Of a stretch of DNA of 64,000 nt, positions 53,790-63,094 are shown piece by piece. The stretch is from Bacteriovorax sp. PP10 (GTDB taxonomy: Bacteria; Bdellovibrionota; Bacteriovoracia; Bacteriovoracales; Bacteriovoracaceae): NCBI RefSeq assembly GCF_035013165.1, contig NZ_JAYGJQ010000003.1:186001-250000 (forward strand), in the 5' to 3' direction. The notes below the pieces were generated by a model. The model made no database searches. It was given only the letters and a program-made list of their open reading frames with translations, and was not told the DNA's origin. Each line of letters opens with the position of its first letter. Within the stretch, counting starts at the first letter, position 1. The position numbers and the translations under genes are program-made.

Positions 53790-55675
53790 TATGCCGGTAG
53801 AGGGTCTAAACCTTTTGCTGGTGAAACCTTCTCGTCTTTTTCATCTGTCTTCTTTTCTGGCTTTAATGGAAGACCGATATCAATTCCAGCAATAACATCT
53901 TTTACTTGTTGGAAGTCGATCGTTTCCCATGCCATTAGAGCATGTGCCAGACGGTCAAGACCATCGCGATTCGATTTAAGAATGTTGATTGCCTGACGGT
54001 AGTTTTTATCTACGATACGGTTGATTTCTTCATCAATTTCCTGAGCAGTTTTCTCAGAGTAGTCAACGTTTTCTCCCATTCCAGTGAAGGCAGAAGCACC
54101 TGACTTATGATAATTGATCGGTCCCATCTTTTCTGACATACCCCATTTGCAAACCATTGAACGAGCTAAGCTCGTTGCTCTTTCAATGTCGTTACTCGCA
54201 CCTGAAGTCATTTGTCCGTAAACAATTTCTTCAGCACAACGTCCACCCATTAAGAACGCGATGAAGTTTTCAGCGCGGACATTTGTAAGTGAAAGCATAT
54301 CTTCATTTGGAAGAGTTTGAGTAACACCTAGTGCACCACCTCTCGGCATGATTGAAACTTTATGAATAGGGTCAGTGTGTGGTAGGTTCATACCAACCAG
54401 TGTGTGACCTGCTTCATGGAAAGCAGTCATTAGTTTTTCTTTATCAGAAATAACCAGAGACTTTCTTTCAGGTCCCATTAAAACTTTATCTTTTGCTTCT
54501 TCAAAATCAGCATTCGATAATTTCTTCTTATTATGTCTGGCAGCGTTTAGTGCAGCTTCATTTACAAGGTTCGCAAGGTCAGCACCAGTAAATCCTGGAG
54601 TTCCTTTTGCGATCACTTCTAAATCGATGTTGTCTTCAAGTGGAGTCTTCTTAGTGTGAACTTTTAGGATCCCTAAACGTCCGCGTACATCAGGAGCACC
54701 AACCATTACACGTCTATCGAAACGACCTGGTCTTAGAAGAGCTGGATCTAGTACGTCAATTCTGTTTGTTGCTGCAATTAAAATTACACCTTCATTAGAT
54801 TCGAAACCGTCCATCTCAACAAGAAGTTGGTTAAGAGTTTGTTCACGTTCATCGTGACCTCCTCCCATACCTTGACCTCTGTGACGTCCAACCGCATCGA
54901 TCTCATCAATGAAGATGATACATGGTGCGTGTTTTTTACCTTGTTCAAAAAGGTCACGTACACGAGACGCCCCAACCCCTACGAACATCTCAACGAAGTC
55001 CGATCCAGAGATTGAGAAGAATGGAACGTCAGCTTCACCGGCAACAGCTCTTGCAAGAAGAGTCTTACCAGTTCCTGGAGGACCTACAAGGATAACCCCT
55101 TTAGGAATCTTTCCACCAAGTGCTGTGTATTTTTTCGGGTCTTTTAGGAAGTCTACAACTTCTTCAAGTTCTTCTTTTGCTTCCTGAACACCAGAAACAT
55201 CACCGAAAGTGATTTTCTTTTCATGCGGGTTGAGCATGCGAGCGCGAGACTTACCAAAGCTCATCGCTTTACCGCCACCAGCTTGAATTTGGCGAAGGAA
55301 GAAATAAAAAATAACGATTAATAAAATCATTGGTCCCCAATTAAGGAGTAATGATGTGAAGAATGTTTGTTTTTCTTCTTCTTCGTACTGAGGAATGATT
55401 TGATTCTCGCGAAGAATATTGAATGTAGCATCACCAGTGTTACCCGTTAGAGTAAATCGTGCTCCATTTTCGTACCCAGGCTTGAACTTACCCATGATCG
55501 TGTCTTTGCCTTTGAAGATAACTTCTTCAACGTTCTTTTCTTGAACAGCTGTCACGAATGCAGGGTACTTGATTGTCTTAACGTCAGTCTTACTAACTGT
55601 CGCTAGTTTTGCAACCAGGGCCATAAGTAGGATAACAACAATCCAGAGTGTGAGTGTTTTTTGCTGAGGTTTCAT
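53789..55675 (-). CDS. ftsH: ATP-dependent zinc metalloprotease
   Basis: 628-residue inner-membrane AAA+ protease for quality control and regulated proteolysis. Transmembrane segments lie at ~8-26 and ~112-127, flanking a periplasmic domain. Walker A is GPPGTGKT (198-205), Walker [10 protein letters not shown], the second region of homology [18 protein letters not shown], and the zinc site HEAGH (420-424). The C-terminal tail is Lys/Glu-rich. It lies between tilS and folP, an arrangement seen in many bacteria. A short inverted repeat (CCAATT/AATTGG, 55704-55719) sits in the 60-base gap to tilS. Confidence 0.97.
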   Translation of the reverse strand: MKPQQKTLTLWIVVILLMALVAKLATVSKTDVKTIKYPAFVTAVQEKNVEEVIFKGKDTIMGKFKPGYENGARFTLTGNTGDATFNILRENQIIPQYEEEEKQTFFTSLLLNWGPMILLIVIFYFFLRQIQAGGGKAMSFGKSRARMLNPHEKKITFGDVSGVQEAKEELEEVVDFLKDPKKYTALGGKIPKGVILVGPPGTGKTLLARAVAGEADVPFFSISGSDFVEMFVGVGASRVRDLFEQGKKHAPCIIFIDEIDAVGRHRGQGMGGGHDEREQTLNQLLVEMDGFESNEGVILIAATNRIDVLDPALLRPGRFDRRVMVGAPDVRGRLGILKVHTKKTPLEDNIDLEVIAKGTPGFTGADLANLVNEAALNAARHNKKKLSNADFEEAKDKVLMGPERKSLVISDKEKLMTAFHEAGHTLVGMNLPHTDPIHKVSIMPRGGALGVTQTLPNEDMLSLTNVRAENFIAFLMGGRCAEEIVYGQMTSGASNDIERATSLARSMVCKWGMSEKMGPINYHKSGASAFTGMGENVDYSEKTAQEIDEEINRIVDKNYRQAINILKSNRDGLDRLAHALMAWETIDFQQVKDVIAGIDIGLPLKPEKKTDEKDEKVSPAKGLDPLPA

Positions 55676-55735
55676 TTATGTAAATTCCTTCTATCTTAAT
55701 ATGCCAATTCCCTAATTGGATTTAGCCTCTCTATT

Positions 55736-57025
55736 CTATAAACCCATTACAGAAGAATCAAGTATGACAGCGTTCTTAGCTAACATTTGTCTATCTTTGA
55801 TCGACATTAGCGGAGTAAATACGTAGGATATTCCGCGATTTCTAAGCCACTCACAGGTAACTGGCAGCAGTGGATGGGAGTATTTCGAAGATTTGCTGAG
55901 CTTTTTTCCAAAACTGATCAAAAGTTTCGGAAATGCGAGAATTAATGCTCGCTCAGGAATCTGCGTCAGTGATTGTAAATGAGAGCATAACTTGAAGTCC
56001 AGGACCTGATAAAATTCGGCCTGTTTCTTATTGGTTATAAAGAGATGATCTTTAATTAAATATAATTGCACGCCACCAGAAAAATTCATCGGGCCTTTAA
56101 AAGGAAAACTCGCAGGATTATTTTTAATCTCGGTTTGTGCCTTAATTAATTTATCGAGTTCGTTATTAATTTCTCCGCGGTCCACATTAGAGAGTTTATA
56201 AATTAATTCTTTGATTTCGTTTTTATGATGTTTGAAATCATCGGCCACCATCAGATATCCACCAGAAATTTCCTGAGTCACTACGGACTTTGATTCTGAA
56301 TTTAATCTGTGAATGTTTTGAATCAGCGCCAATTGATTATTTCTGGAAACATAATGAGCTAACGTGCTTGGATAGCGCTTTAAGATTTTTGCCGTTAAAT
56401 GAATGCGCATGAAATTTCTTTCAAACTTTTCATTCAAATTACTCGGGTCTTCTGTCCAATGAAGCTGTCTCGCCCTTGCGTACCTCAGGATTTGTTTTTT
56501 TGAGACACACATAAAAGGACGGACTAACCCATTATTAAAAACCGGAACGCCTAAATTGCTCATCCCCGATTGCTTAAATGACTGCATTAAGCTCCATTCA
56601 AAGGAATCGTCGATATGATGAGCGGTATAAACCCAATAATCATTTTTAATGAACTGGTTATAAATATTTTTTCGGAGTTCACGTGCTTTTTTCTCGAAAT
56701 TTTTTTCCTCGAGCGAGATGTCAAAATGAAAAACATTGACCTTAACACCCAGTTCATGGGCCAGGTCGCGGATATTTTTTTCTTCTAAAAGATTTTCTTC
56801 AGGCCTGGTTCCATGGTTAAAATGCAAGAGTTCAAAGTGCACACCAAGGGAGCTGATCACATCGACTAACGCCAATGAATCCACTCCGCCAGAGACGGAA
56901 ATGACCATCGTTTTATTAGGGTTAATAAGATGATGTGAATTGATAAAAGCACGCACGTGTTCTTTGAAATTTAATCCAAATAGATGATGCTTCTTTTTTC
57001 GATCACTTGAAATTGGTGTAGACAT
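55736..57025 (-). CDS. tilS: tRNA(Ile)-lysidine synthetase
   Basis: 429 residues with the PP-loop SGGVDS (45-50) of N-type ATP pyrophosphatases, LLHFNHGTRPEE and YTAHHIDD, and a C-terminal region matching TilS substrate-binding domains loosely. TilS converts C34 of the CAU-anticodon tRNA-Ile2 to lysidine so that it reads AUA. It is upstream of ftsH on the same strand and divergent from a CAU tRNA gene about 90 bases away. Confidence 0.92.
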   Translation of the reverse strand: MSTPISSDRKKKHHLFGLNFKEHVRAFINSHHLINPNKTMVISVSGGVDSLALVDVISSLGVHFELLHFNHGTRPEENLLEEKNIRDLAHELGVKVNVFHFDISLEEKNFEKKARELRKNIYNQFIKNDYWVYTAHHIDDSFEWSLMQSFKQSGMSNLGVPVFNNGLVRPFMCVSKKQILRYARARQLHWTEDPSNLNEKFERNFMRIHLTAKILKRYPSTLAHYVSRNNQLALIQNIHRLNSESKSVVTQEISGGYLMVADDFKHHKNEIKELIYKLSNVDRGEINNELDKLIKAQTEIKNNPASFPFKGPMNFSGGVQLYLIKDHLFITNKKQAEFYQVLDFKLCSHLQSLTQIPERALILAFPKLLISFGKKLSKSSKYSHPLLPVTCEWLRNRGISYVFTPLMSIKDRQMLAKNAVILDSSVMGL

Positions 57026-57066
57026 TCGCTAAGTCTAAACTAATGAATCTTTTTTTAACAGGCTTC

Positions 57067-57095
57067 TTGACAGATTAACGTCTTAAAATTAGGAT
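57067..57095 (+). promoter_or_regulatory. Sigma-70 promoter of the tRNA gene
   Basis: Consensus TTGACA (57067-57072), exact 17-bp spacer, TAGGAT (57090-57095), 18 bases before the tRNA. Confidence 0.8.
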
Positions 57096-57113
57096 GGCAC
57101 AAACATTTTTAAT

Positions 57114-57190
57114 GGCTTGGTAGCTCAGTTGGTTAGAGCGATGGATTCATAACCCATAGGTGGGCAGTTCGATTCTGCCCCAAGCCACCA
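57114..57190 (+). tRNA. tRNA with CAU anticodon (probably elongator Met)
   Basis: 77 nt including encoded CCA. Acceptor arms GGCTTGG/CCAAGCC pair fully, so it is not the initiator. D arm GCTC...GAGC, anticodon loop TTCATAA (CAU), T arm GGCAG-TTCGATT-CTGCC. The bottom pair of the anticodon stem (31-39) is A-C rather than a Watson-Crick pair. Met(elongator) and Ile2(CAU) share this anticodon; the adjacent tilS makes Ile2 worth considering. Confidence 0.93.
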
Positions 57191-57237
57191 TAAAAAACTT
57201 CTTTTCTTCCTCCACTATATTCCATTAGACTAAATCC

Positions 57238-57522
57238 ATGAAAAAATTAATTTTATGTTCTCTATTCGTTATTCTAACAAGCTGCAGTGCCGCTCCTACA
57301 GCAACACCAGTACCTTCAATTGAACAAAATAAAGTTGAAACTGAAAGTGCTAAAGCAGATGCAAAACCAGCTCAGATCGTAAAAGGTAAAGCGGAATCAT
57401 GCATTTGTGCAAAACTGTGGATGCCAGTTTGTGGTGTGAACAAGAAAACTTACGGAAATGCCTGCGAAGCAGACTGTGCTGGTGTGAAATACACTGGTGG
57501 TGCTTGCGCGGAAATGAAGTAG
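57238..57522 (+). CDS. Kazal-domain lipoprotein (putative serine protease inhibitor)
   Basis: 94 residues with lipobox ILTSC, then a Pro/Ala/Glu/Lys linker of ~30 residues, then one compact Kazal-like domain with six cysteines in the expected order (CIC, PVCG, TYGNAC, ADC, GAC). Kazal domains inhibit serine proteases; bacterial lipoprotein versions are uncharacterised. With four secreted serine proteases encoded nearby, self-protection of the envelope is a reasonable guess. The ribosome binding site is weak, and the gene may be read through from the tRNA promoter. Confidence 0.85.
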   Translation: MKKLILCSLFVILTSCSAAPTATPVPSIEQNKVETESAKADAKPAQIVKGKAESCICAKLWMPVCGVNKKTYGNACEADCAGVKYTGGACAEMK

Positions 57523-57526
57523 TTTC

Positions 57527-58585
57527 CTACCCGTTAAAAATTAAATCGATCATTCTCTTGGATGCAAGGAATCCCATCGTATAACCGTTCTTATAAAGAC
57601 CGTTGATGCGAAATAATGTTTTCCCTTCACCATCAATGGCATTGCAGATTAAAAGTCGCTTAGGGCCTTTGTGACGAAGTCCTGTGACAGTTTTAAAACT
57701 CTGCATCTCACCTACATCAAATGTTAAAAGCGGTTTTACTTTATTAAAGATTAAACTTAAGGCCGCATAGTCTGGGGTCTCATAAGCGCCAACCGTTGTC
57801 GCACTTCCGATAATCAGCTTGCTCTCACTTGCATTCTTTCTATAAAGGACCTGATGGCCATCTATAGATAGGTAAAAAGACTTTGGCCCCAGATCAATAT
57901 TTTTTTCAAAATATGTTCCGGCCTTAATAGTATTTTTACTTTCAATGGAATCTGCATCAAATGGTGCCAGCATTTTTTCAAATATTTTTGAATAAGCTCC
58001 CATTGCAAACAATATTTTTTTAGCTTTAATGATTTGCCCATCTTCTAAAATCAGATGATACACATCATCCTTTTTTTCGAGATTTTTTAAGAACAGTAAA
58101 AACTCATCTTTTTTTATTTGAGTGTTTGAACTAAGCCATTCTGTGAACACTTCTGGTGTGATGATATATGAATTATATTCTGTACCATCGAACTCAGTAT
58201 TCAATCTTTGTGAATTTACTTTTTTTAGAGTTTTATACCTGCGAGTGAGTTTTTTCGTGTCGTTTTCATTGGTAGAAACCACAGTTCGAGTCACTTCCTC
58301 TACACCTATTGGACGGTATTTTTTAAACAATTCATCAAATAAGAAAAACGCTTCACGCATGTCATTGCCTAGCGCACTTACATCTTCATCAATTCCGTTT
58401 AGTGAAACAGTGGCACTGGATCTCAGCGTGCAAGCTGGAGCAAGTTTCTCAGAATAGATGTGAGCAATAGAAAAATTCTGACTTTTACTTTCCTGCAGGG
58501 AAAGATTCCATAAAAAACTTTGTGCTGCTATGCCATTGCCAATGACAGCTAGGTCATAAATTTCAATATTCGATGTTTTTTCCAT
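57527..58585 (-). CDS. FAD-dependent oxidoreductase, DadA-like
   Basis: 352 residues. The dinucleotide-binding start is LAVIGNGIAAQSFL. An ATG-like motif (KILFAMGAYSKIFEKML) and a C-terminal FAD segment (TGLRHKGPKRLLICNAIDGE, NGLYKNGYTMGFLA) follow. Family members oxidise amino acids or related amines. Substrate unknown. It converges on the Kazal gene, leaving only 4 bases between stop codons, so 3' ends probably overlap. Confidence 0.82.
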   Translation of the reverse strand: MEKTSNIEIYDLAVIGNGIAAQSFLWNLSLQESKSQNFSIAHIYSEKLAPACTLRSSATVSLNGIDEDVSALGNDMREAFFLFDELFKKYRPIGVEEVTRTVVSTNENDTKKLTRRYKTLKKVNSQRLNTEFDGTEYNSYIITPEVFTEWLSSNTQIKKDEFLLFLKNLEKKDDVYHLILEDGQIIKAKKILFAMGAYSKIFEKMLAPFDADSIESKNTIKAGTYFEKNIDLGPKSFYLSIDGHQVLYRKNASESKLIIGSATTVGAYETPDYAALSLIFNKVKPLLTFDVGEMQSFKTVTGLRHKGPKRLLICNAIDGEGKTLFRINGLYKNGYTMGFLASKRMIDLIFNG

Positions 58586-58701
58586 AAATACACAATATGA
58601 AAAAGCTTATTCATTTGCCAACACTTTTTATTATGATTATCGTTTTACCTCACACAATCACTATGAACGATGAATTTTAGAATTTAATGGAGAATTTACG
58701 A

Positions 58702-61017
58702 ATGTCACTAGAACAAAATGCTGTCATCTTTGCGGCCCAGGAAACTCAAATCAATGCAAGAAACGTTCTTGCAGTTTTAAACCTGATGGTTACTGAACAA
58801 TGTACAGTTCCCTTTGTTGCCCGCTATAGAAAAGAAGTTACCGGCGATATGGATGAAGTTCAAATCAGAGCGATCCATGAAGCTTATGAAAATTATTTAG
58901 AAAGAGAAAAACGTCGCGAGTATATTTTAGATCAGATTAAGAAGATGGAGCAAATGACTCCTGAACTTGAAAAGAAAATCATGCAAGCGTCTACAATTAA
59001 TCAACTGGAAGACTTATACGCTCCTTATAAAGCGAAAAAGAAATCAAAAGGTATGGTTGCTAAAGAAGCTGGTCTTGACCCTCTTGCTGAAATCATTCTT
59101 TCTACACCAAAAACAAAAGAGCAATTAAAAGCTGAGTTCGGTGATAAATTCAACAAACCAGAATTAAAGTTTACAACTTTCGAAGAGTGCTACTCTGGTG
59201 CTCTTGATATCATCATTGAAATGATGGCCCACGACCCGGAAACAAAAGAAATTCTTCGTAAGGATTTCTGGTCAGACTCGCTTGTTAAATCGACAAAGAG
59301 AGATAAAGCAGAACAAGAAGATAAGGACTGGATGAAGTATAAAGACTACTTCGAGTTCTCACAAAAAGCTTCTGAGTTAAAAGAGCCAAAAGCTGGACAC
59401 AGATTCTTAGCAATGAGAAGAGGAATGACTTCGAAGACTCTAAAAGTTGAAGTGGTATTCCCTGAAGAAGTCGCCCTTGGATTATTAAAGAGAAGATTCT
59501 TTGATAAAGCGAACCTTGGATGTGCAAGTGATTTAGAACTTGCTGCTAAAAAAGCTTACGCTAACTACATTTACCCAAGTCTTGACCTGGAAATTAAATC
59601 AGAACTAAAAAGAATTTCTGATGAAGGTGCCATCAACGTCTTTGGTATCAACTTAAAAAACCTTTTACTACAACCTTACCTAGGGCCTAAATCAGTTATC
59701 GGTGTAGACCCGGGTGTACGTACTGGTTGTAAAATTGTAGTCATCGACAATACAGGTAAACTTCTTGGTGATTGTGTTATCTATCCACATGAACCAAAAA
59801 ATCAGGTTAAAGAATCGGCGTCTATTCTTTCTGCTATTATTGAGCAGTTCAATGTTCACCACATCGCAATTGGAAGTGGAACATTTGGACGTGAAACTCT
59901 GCAATTTATTCAAGAGAACGTTAAAGCAGTTAAAGATGGTAAAACAAATGCGACGCTTATTTCTGAAGCAGGAGCTTCTGTTTATTCAGCAAGTGAATTA
60001 GCTGCCTCAGAATTCCCTGATAAAGATGTAACGGTAAGAGGAGCAGTTTCAATCGCCAGAAGATTCCAGGATCCTCTAGCTGAACTTGTAAAAATTGATC
60101 CAAAATCTATCGGTGTTGGGCAGTATCAACATGATGTGAACCAGGCCCGTTTAAAAAAATCTCTAGAAGGTGTTGTTGAATCTTGTGTTAACTTCGTTGG
60201 AGTTGACTTGAATACTGCTTCTGCTCCATTACTTGCTTACGTTTCGGGTATCGGGCCAGGGCTTGCTGGTAACGTTGTAAAACACAGAGAAACAAACGGT
60301 GGATTCAAAAACAGAAAAGATATTTTAAAAGTGACAAGATTTTCTCCAAAAGTTTTCGAACAAGCGGCAGGATTTCTTCGTATCTATAACGGAGCTGAGC
60401 CACTAGATGCTACTTTCATTCACCCTGAAAGATATGAAGTCCTAGGAAACTGGGCGAAGAAAAATTCAATTGAGATCAGTGATCTTATTTCTAATAAAGA
60501 TATGATTCAAAAATTAGAACGCGACAGTGGATTTAAAACGGAAGTGGGAGAATTTACTTTTAACGATATCGTTAAAGCTCTTAAATCTCCTTCTCAAGAT
60601 CCACGTACTGAGTTCAAGTCTTTCGAATACAGAAAAGATATTACGAAAATTACTGATTTAAAAATCGGTGAATGGTACCCAGGGCAAGTGACAAACATCA
60701 CTCAGTTCGGAGCATTCGTTGATATCGGTATTAAAGAAAATGGTCTGCTACACGTTTCTCAAATCTCTGACACTTTCGTTGAAGATGCTATGGTCGCACT
60801 TAAAGTTGGTCAGGAAGTTAAAGTTCAGGTTCTGGACATCGACTACGATAGAAAGCGTATTTCACTTACAGCGAAGCAAGGCGCTCAAGTAAATAGACCA
60901 GCTCCTTCTACTGGAGACAGACCTCGTTCGAACCAAGGTAAACCTCAAGCAGCTCCGGCACCAGCTCCTGCATTAAAAAACAATGCATTTGCAGGCCTTA
61001 AGAATTTAAAATTATAA
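58702..61017 (+). CDS. tex: Tex-family RNA-binding transcription accessory protein
   Basis: 771 residues from the ATG 9 bases after GGAG (an upstream ATG at 58687 overlaps this ribosome binding site). Domains in order are Tex N-terminal helical region (TVPFVARYRKEVTG), the YqgF-type RNase H-like domain beginning VIGVDPGVRTGCKIVV (~residue 335), helix-hairpin-helix region (VSGIGPGLAGNVVKHRE), and an S1 RNA-binding domain (GQVTNITQFGAFVDIGIKENG, ~655-725). The last ~35 residues are Pro/Ala-rich. Tex binds nucleic acids and RNA polymerase in other bacteria. Confidence 0.95.
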   Translation: MSLEQNAVIFAAQETQINARNVLAVLNLMVTEQCTVPFVARYRKEVTGDMDEVQIRAIHEAYENYLEREKRREYILDQIKKMEQMTPELEKKIMQASTINQLEDLYAPYKAKKKSKGMVAKEAGLDPLAEIILSTPKTKEQLKAEFGDKFNKPELKFTTFEECYSGALDIIIEMMAHDPETKEILRKDFWSDSLVKSTKRDKAEQEDKDWMKYKDYFEFSQKASELKEPKAGHRFLAMRRGMTSKTLKVEVVFPEEVALGLLKRRFFDKANLGCASDLELAAKKAYANYIYPSLDLEIKSELKRISDEGAINVFGINLKNLLLQPYLGPKSVIGVDPGVRTGCKIVVIDNTGKLLGDCVIYPHEPKNQVKESASILSAIIEQFNVHHIAIGSGTFGRETLQFIQENVKAVKDGKTNATLISEAGASVYSASELAASEFPDKDVTVRGAVSIARRFQDPLAELVKIDPKSIGVGQYQHDVNQARLKKSLEGVVESCVNFVGVDLNTASAPLLAYVSGIGPGLAGNVVKHRETNGGFKNRKDILKVTRFSPKVFEQAAGFLRIYNGAEPLDATFIHPERYEVLGNWAKKNSIEISDLISNKDMIQKLERDSGFKTEVGEFTFNDIVKALKSPSQDPRTEFKSFEYRKDITKITDLKIGEWYPGQVTNITQFGAFVDIGIKENGLLHVSQISDTFVEDAMVALKVGQEVKVQVLDIDYDRKRISLTAKQGAQVNRPAPSTGDRPRSNQGKPQAAPAPAPALKNNAFAGLKNLKL

Positions 61018-61025
61018 TTTTCATT

Positions 61026-61058
61026 AGAAATACCCTCTCGTTTTGAGAGGGTATTTCT
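61026..61058 (+). terminator. Terminator hairpin after tex
   Basis: Perfect 14-bp stem AGAAATACCCTCTC/GAGAGGGTATTTCT with GTTTT loop, 8 bases past the stop. A short TTTCT within the 3' arm replaces a typical U-run. Confidence 0.75.
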
Positions 61059-61096
61059 GTGAAGATTTCATGACAAAAATCCTCTTAAAACTTCCT

Positions 61097-61122
61097 TAAA
61101 ACTATTTAGAATAATCCGATTA
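61097..61122 (+). promoter_or_regulatory. Sigma-28 (FliA)-like promoter upstream of the chemoreceptor
   Basis: TAAA (61097-61100), 14 bases, TCCGATTA (61115-61122), against the consensus TAAA-N15-GCCGATAA. It lies 48 bases before the ATG and fits a motility-gene promoter. Confidence 0.4.
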
Positions 61123-61170
61123 GCCTTATAGTTAATATAGTGAAATTTATTATTATACATAAGGATTTGT

Positions 61171-62880
61171 ATGAACCAGAAGAAACGTTCGCTCATGTTC
61201 AGGCTAATGACGTCGGTTAACATCGCCGCCCTTATTGTTTTGATCGCAATGACTTCTTTTATTTTAAATAAAACATCGGCCATCTCTGAAAAACAAATTG
61301 ATGATGAAGTTGAAGCATTGACGGGTTCACTTCAACACACCCTCGCCGACTATCTCATCACGGCCGATATAAAAAGCATTCAACAAATGAGTGATGACAT
61401 TGTCGACGACGATACCATCAACGAAGTTTATATTTTCGACAAAGATAAAAAATTAATTGCCTCTGCAAAAAATAAAAAGACCAAAGTCATTGAAGAGACC
61501 ACAAAACTTTATGAATCTAAAAAAGATATCACCAAACTTGGTGATCAATCTATTGGTGTCATTGGATCTGTTTTTGTTAAGTACAACCACAATGAAATTG
61601 TAGAGATCAAAAAAGAATTCATCCTCTTTGGTGCCATCTCAATTGTCATCTCACAGCTACTGCTTGCTTTTGTTATGTGGTTCTCACTTTCAAGAAGTGT
61701 TAGAACCATCAATTCCACAACCGACAAACTGAGAGGCCTTGCCGATTCAACAAGCAAGAGTTCAAAAGAAGTTGAAAATATTTCCAGAGAAGTTTCAAGC
61801 TCGGCCAACGAGCAGGCCGCTTCCATTCAGGAAACAGTGGCGACTCTTGACGAGATCACCTCTCAGGTCACAGCGACTGTCGAGAGTGTCGTCAACTCTA
61901 CTAAAAAATCTGAAGAGTCACTTCATATTGCCACTGAAGGAAAAACCGTTGTCACGGAAATGATCCACTCAATGGAGTCGATTGGAAGCTCTAATAAAGA
62001 AATTATGGAAGAGATCGCCCGTGGTAATGAGCGCATTGGCGGGATTGTAAAAATCATCAATGAGATTTCTGAAAAGACTGCCGTCATTAACGATATCGTT
62101 TTCCAGACCAAACTCTTGTCTTTCAACGCTTCAGTTGAAGCTGCAAGGGCCGGTGAACATGGGAAAGGATTTGCGGTCGTTGCTGAAGAAGTGGGAAATC
62201 TTGCTCAGATGTCGGGTAAGGCCTCAACGGAAATTTCTGCGATCTTAAGCGACAGTATTGTAAAAGTTAACTCTGTTATCCAGGAAACCAACCGCAATGT
62301 TGAAGCTCTGACAAAGGTCGGGACTGAAAAAGTCTCTGACGGGATGAAGATTGCCGAACGTTGTGGAACTGTCCTTGAAGACATTGTGACAAATGCCACG
62401 ATTGTAAAAAACATGATGAATGAAATTTCTGTGGCCAGTAAAGAGCAGGCCGAAGGTGTTCGAAATATTACCGCTGCTATGAACCAGTTAGACCAGGCGA
62501 CATTAAGTAACAATAAGTCAGCTGCTATGTCTTCTCAAAGCGCTAAAGAGCTCTCAGAGCATTCTATTGATCTAAAAGATGCCGTTGTAGAACTGGAGAA
62601 AGAAATCTTTGGTGGAGAACAAAGCGGAGTCGCTGCACCTGTAAAAAAAGTGGAAACAAAAAAACCAGTACTGGTTTCTGAAACGAAAAAATCTGCTGAA
62701 ACACCTGCTCCTAAAAAGAGCAACGTGCTTCCGATGCCGGCCAAAAAACCAACTTTGGTTCAAGCGCCAAGGCCCGCGCCACAGGCAAGACCTGAAACAA
62801 AAGCTGATGTCACGCCGATCAAATCAAAACCGGGAACATCGACACCAGGTTACGATGATCCACGTTTTGAAGATGTATAA
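61171..62880 (+). CDS. Methyl-accepting chemotaxis protein
   Basis: 569 residues. Membrane segments at ~13-32 and ~148-170 flank a ~115-residue periplasmic sensor. The cytoplasmic part contains coiled-coil methylation helices and the signalling hairpin tip NDIVFQTKLLSFNASVEAARAGEHGKGF, the hallmark for CheA/CheW contact. A HAMP domain is not obvious. The last ~85 residues are a Lys/Pro/Ala-rich flexible tail ending PGYDDPRFEDV, without a CheR pentapeptide of the NWETF type. No che genes are nearby, so it is an orphan receptor. Ligand unknown. Confidence 0.95.
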   Translation: MNQKKRSLMFRLMTSVNIAALIVLIAMTSFILNKTSAISEKQIDDEVEALTGSLQHTLADYLITADIKSIQQMSDDIVDDDTINEVYIFDKDKKLIASAKNKKTKVIEETTKLYESKKDITKLGDQSIGVIGSVFVKYNHNEIVEIKKEFILFGAISIVISQLLLAFVMWFSLSRSVRTINSTTDKLRGLADSTSKSSKEVENISREVSSSANEQAASIQETVATLDEITSQVTATVESVVNSTKKSEESLHIATEGKTVVTEMIHSMESIGSSNKEIMEEIARGNERIGGIVKIINEISEKTAVINDIVFQTKLLSFNASVEAARAGEHGKGFAVVAEEVGNLAQMSGKASTEISAILSDSIVKVNSVIQETNRNVEALTKVGTEKVSDGMKIAERCGTVLEDIVTNATIVKNMMNEISVASKEQAEGVRNITAAMNQLDQATLSNNKSAAMSSQSAKELSEHSIDLKDAVVELEKEIFGGEQSGVAAPVKKVETKKPVLVSETKKSAETPAPKKSNVLPMPAKKPTLVQAPRPAPQARPETKADVTPIKSKPGTSTPGYDDPRFEDV

Positions 62881-62957
62881 ACGGCCCTACTAAAACATAT
62901 TTTGCCCCTAATTAAGCTGATCTCGAAGCTAACGATATAACTACCGAATAGAACGAT

Positions 62958-62979
62958 AGGCCCGCTTCAAAGCGGGCCT
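62958..62979 (+). terminator. Terminator of the chemoreceptor gene
   Basis: AGGCCCGCT/AGCGGGCCT stem with TCAA loop followed by a T-run. Confidence 0.9.
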
Positions 62980-63094
62980 TTTTTAATGTCTCTCCCACCC
63001 TTATAAAGACTATGTAAAATTTATTATCGCCCTCTATTATTTCCAGGAAATGCTAAGATCCAGGTTAAATTCACTATTTAAACTGGAGTCAACA

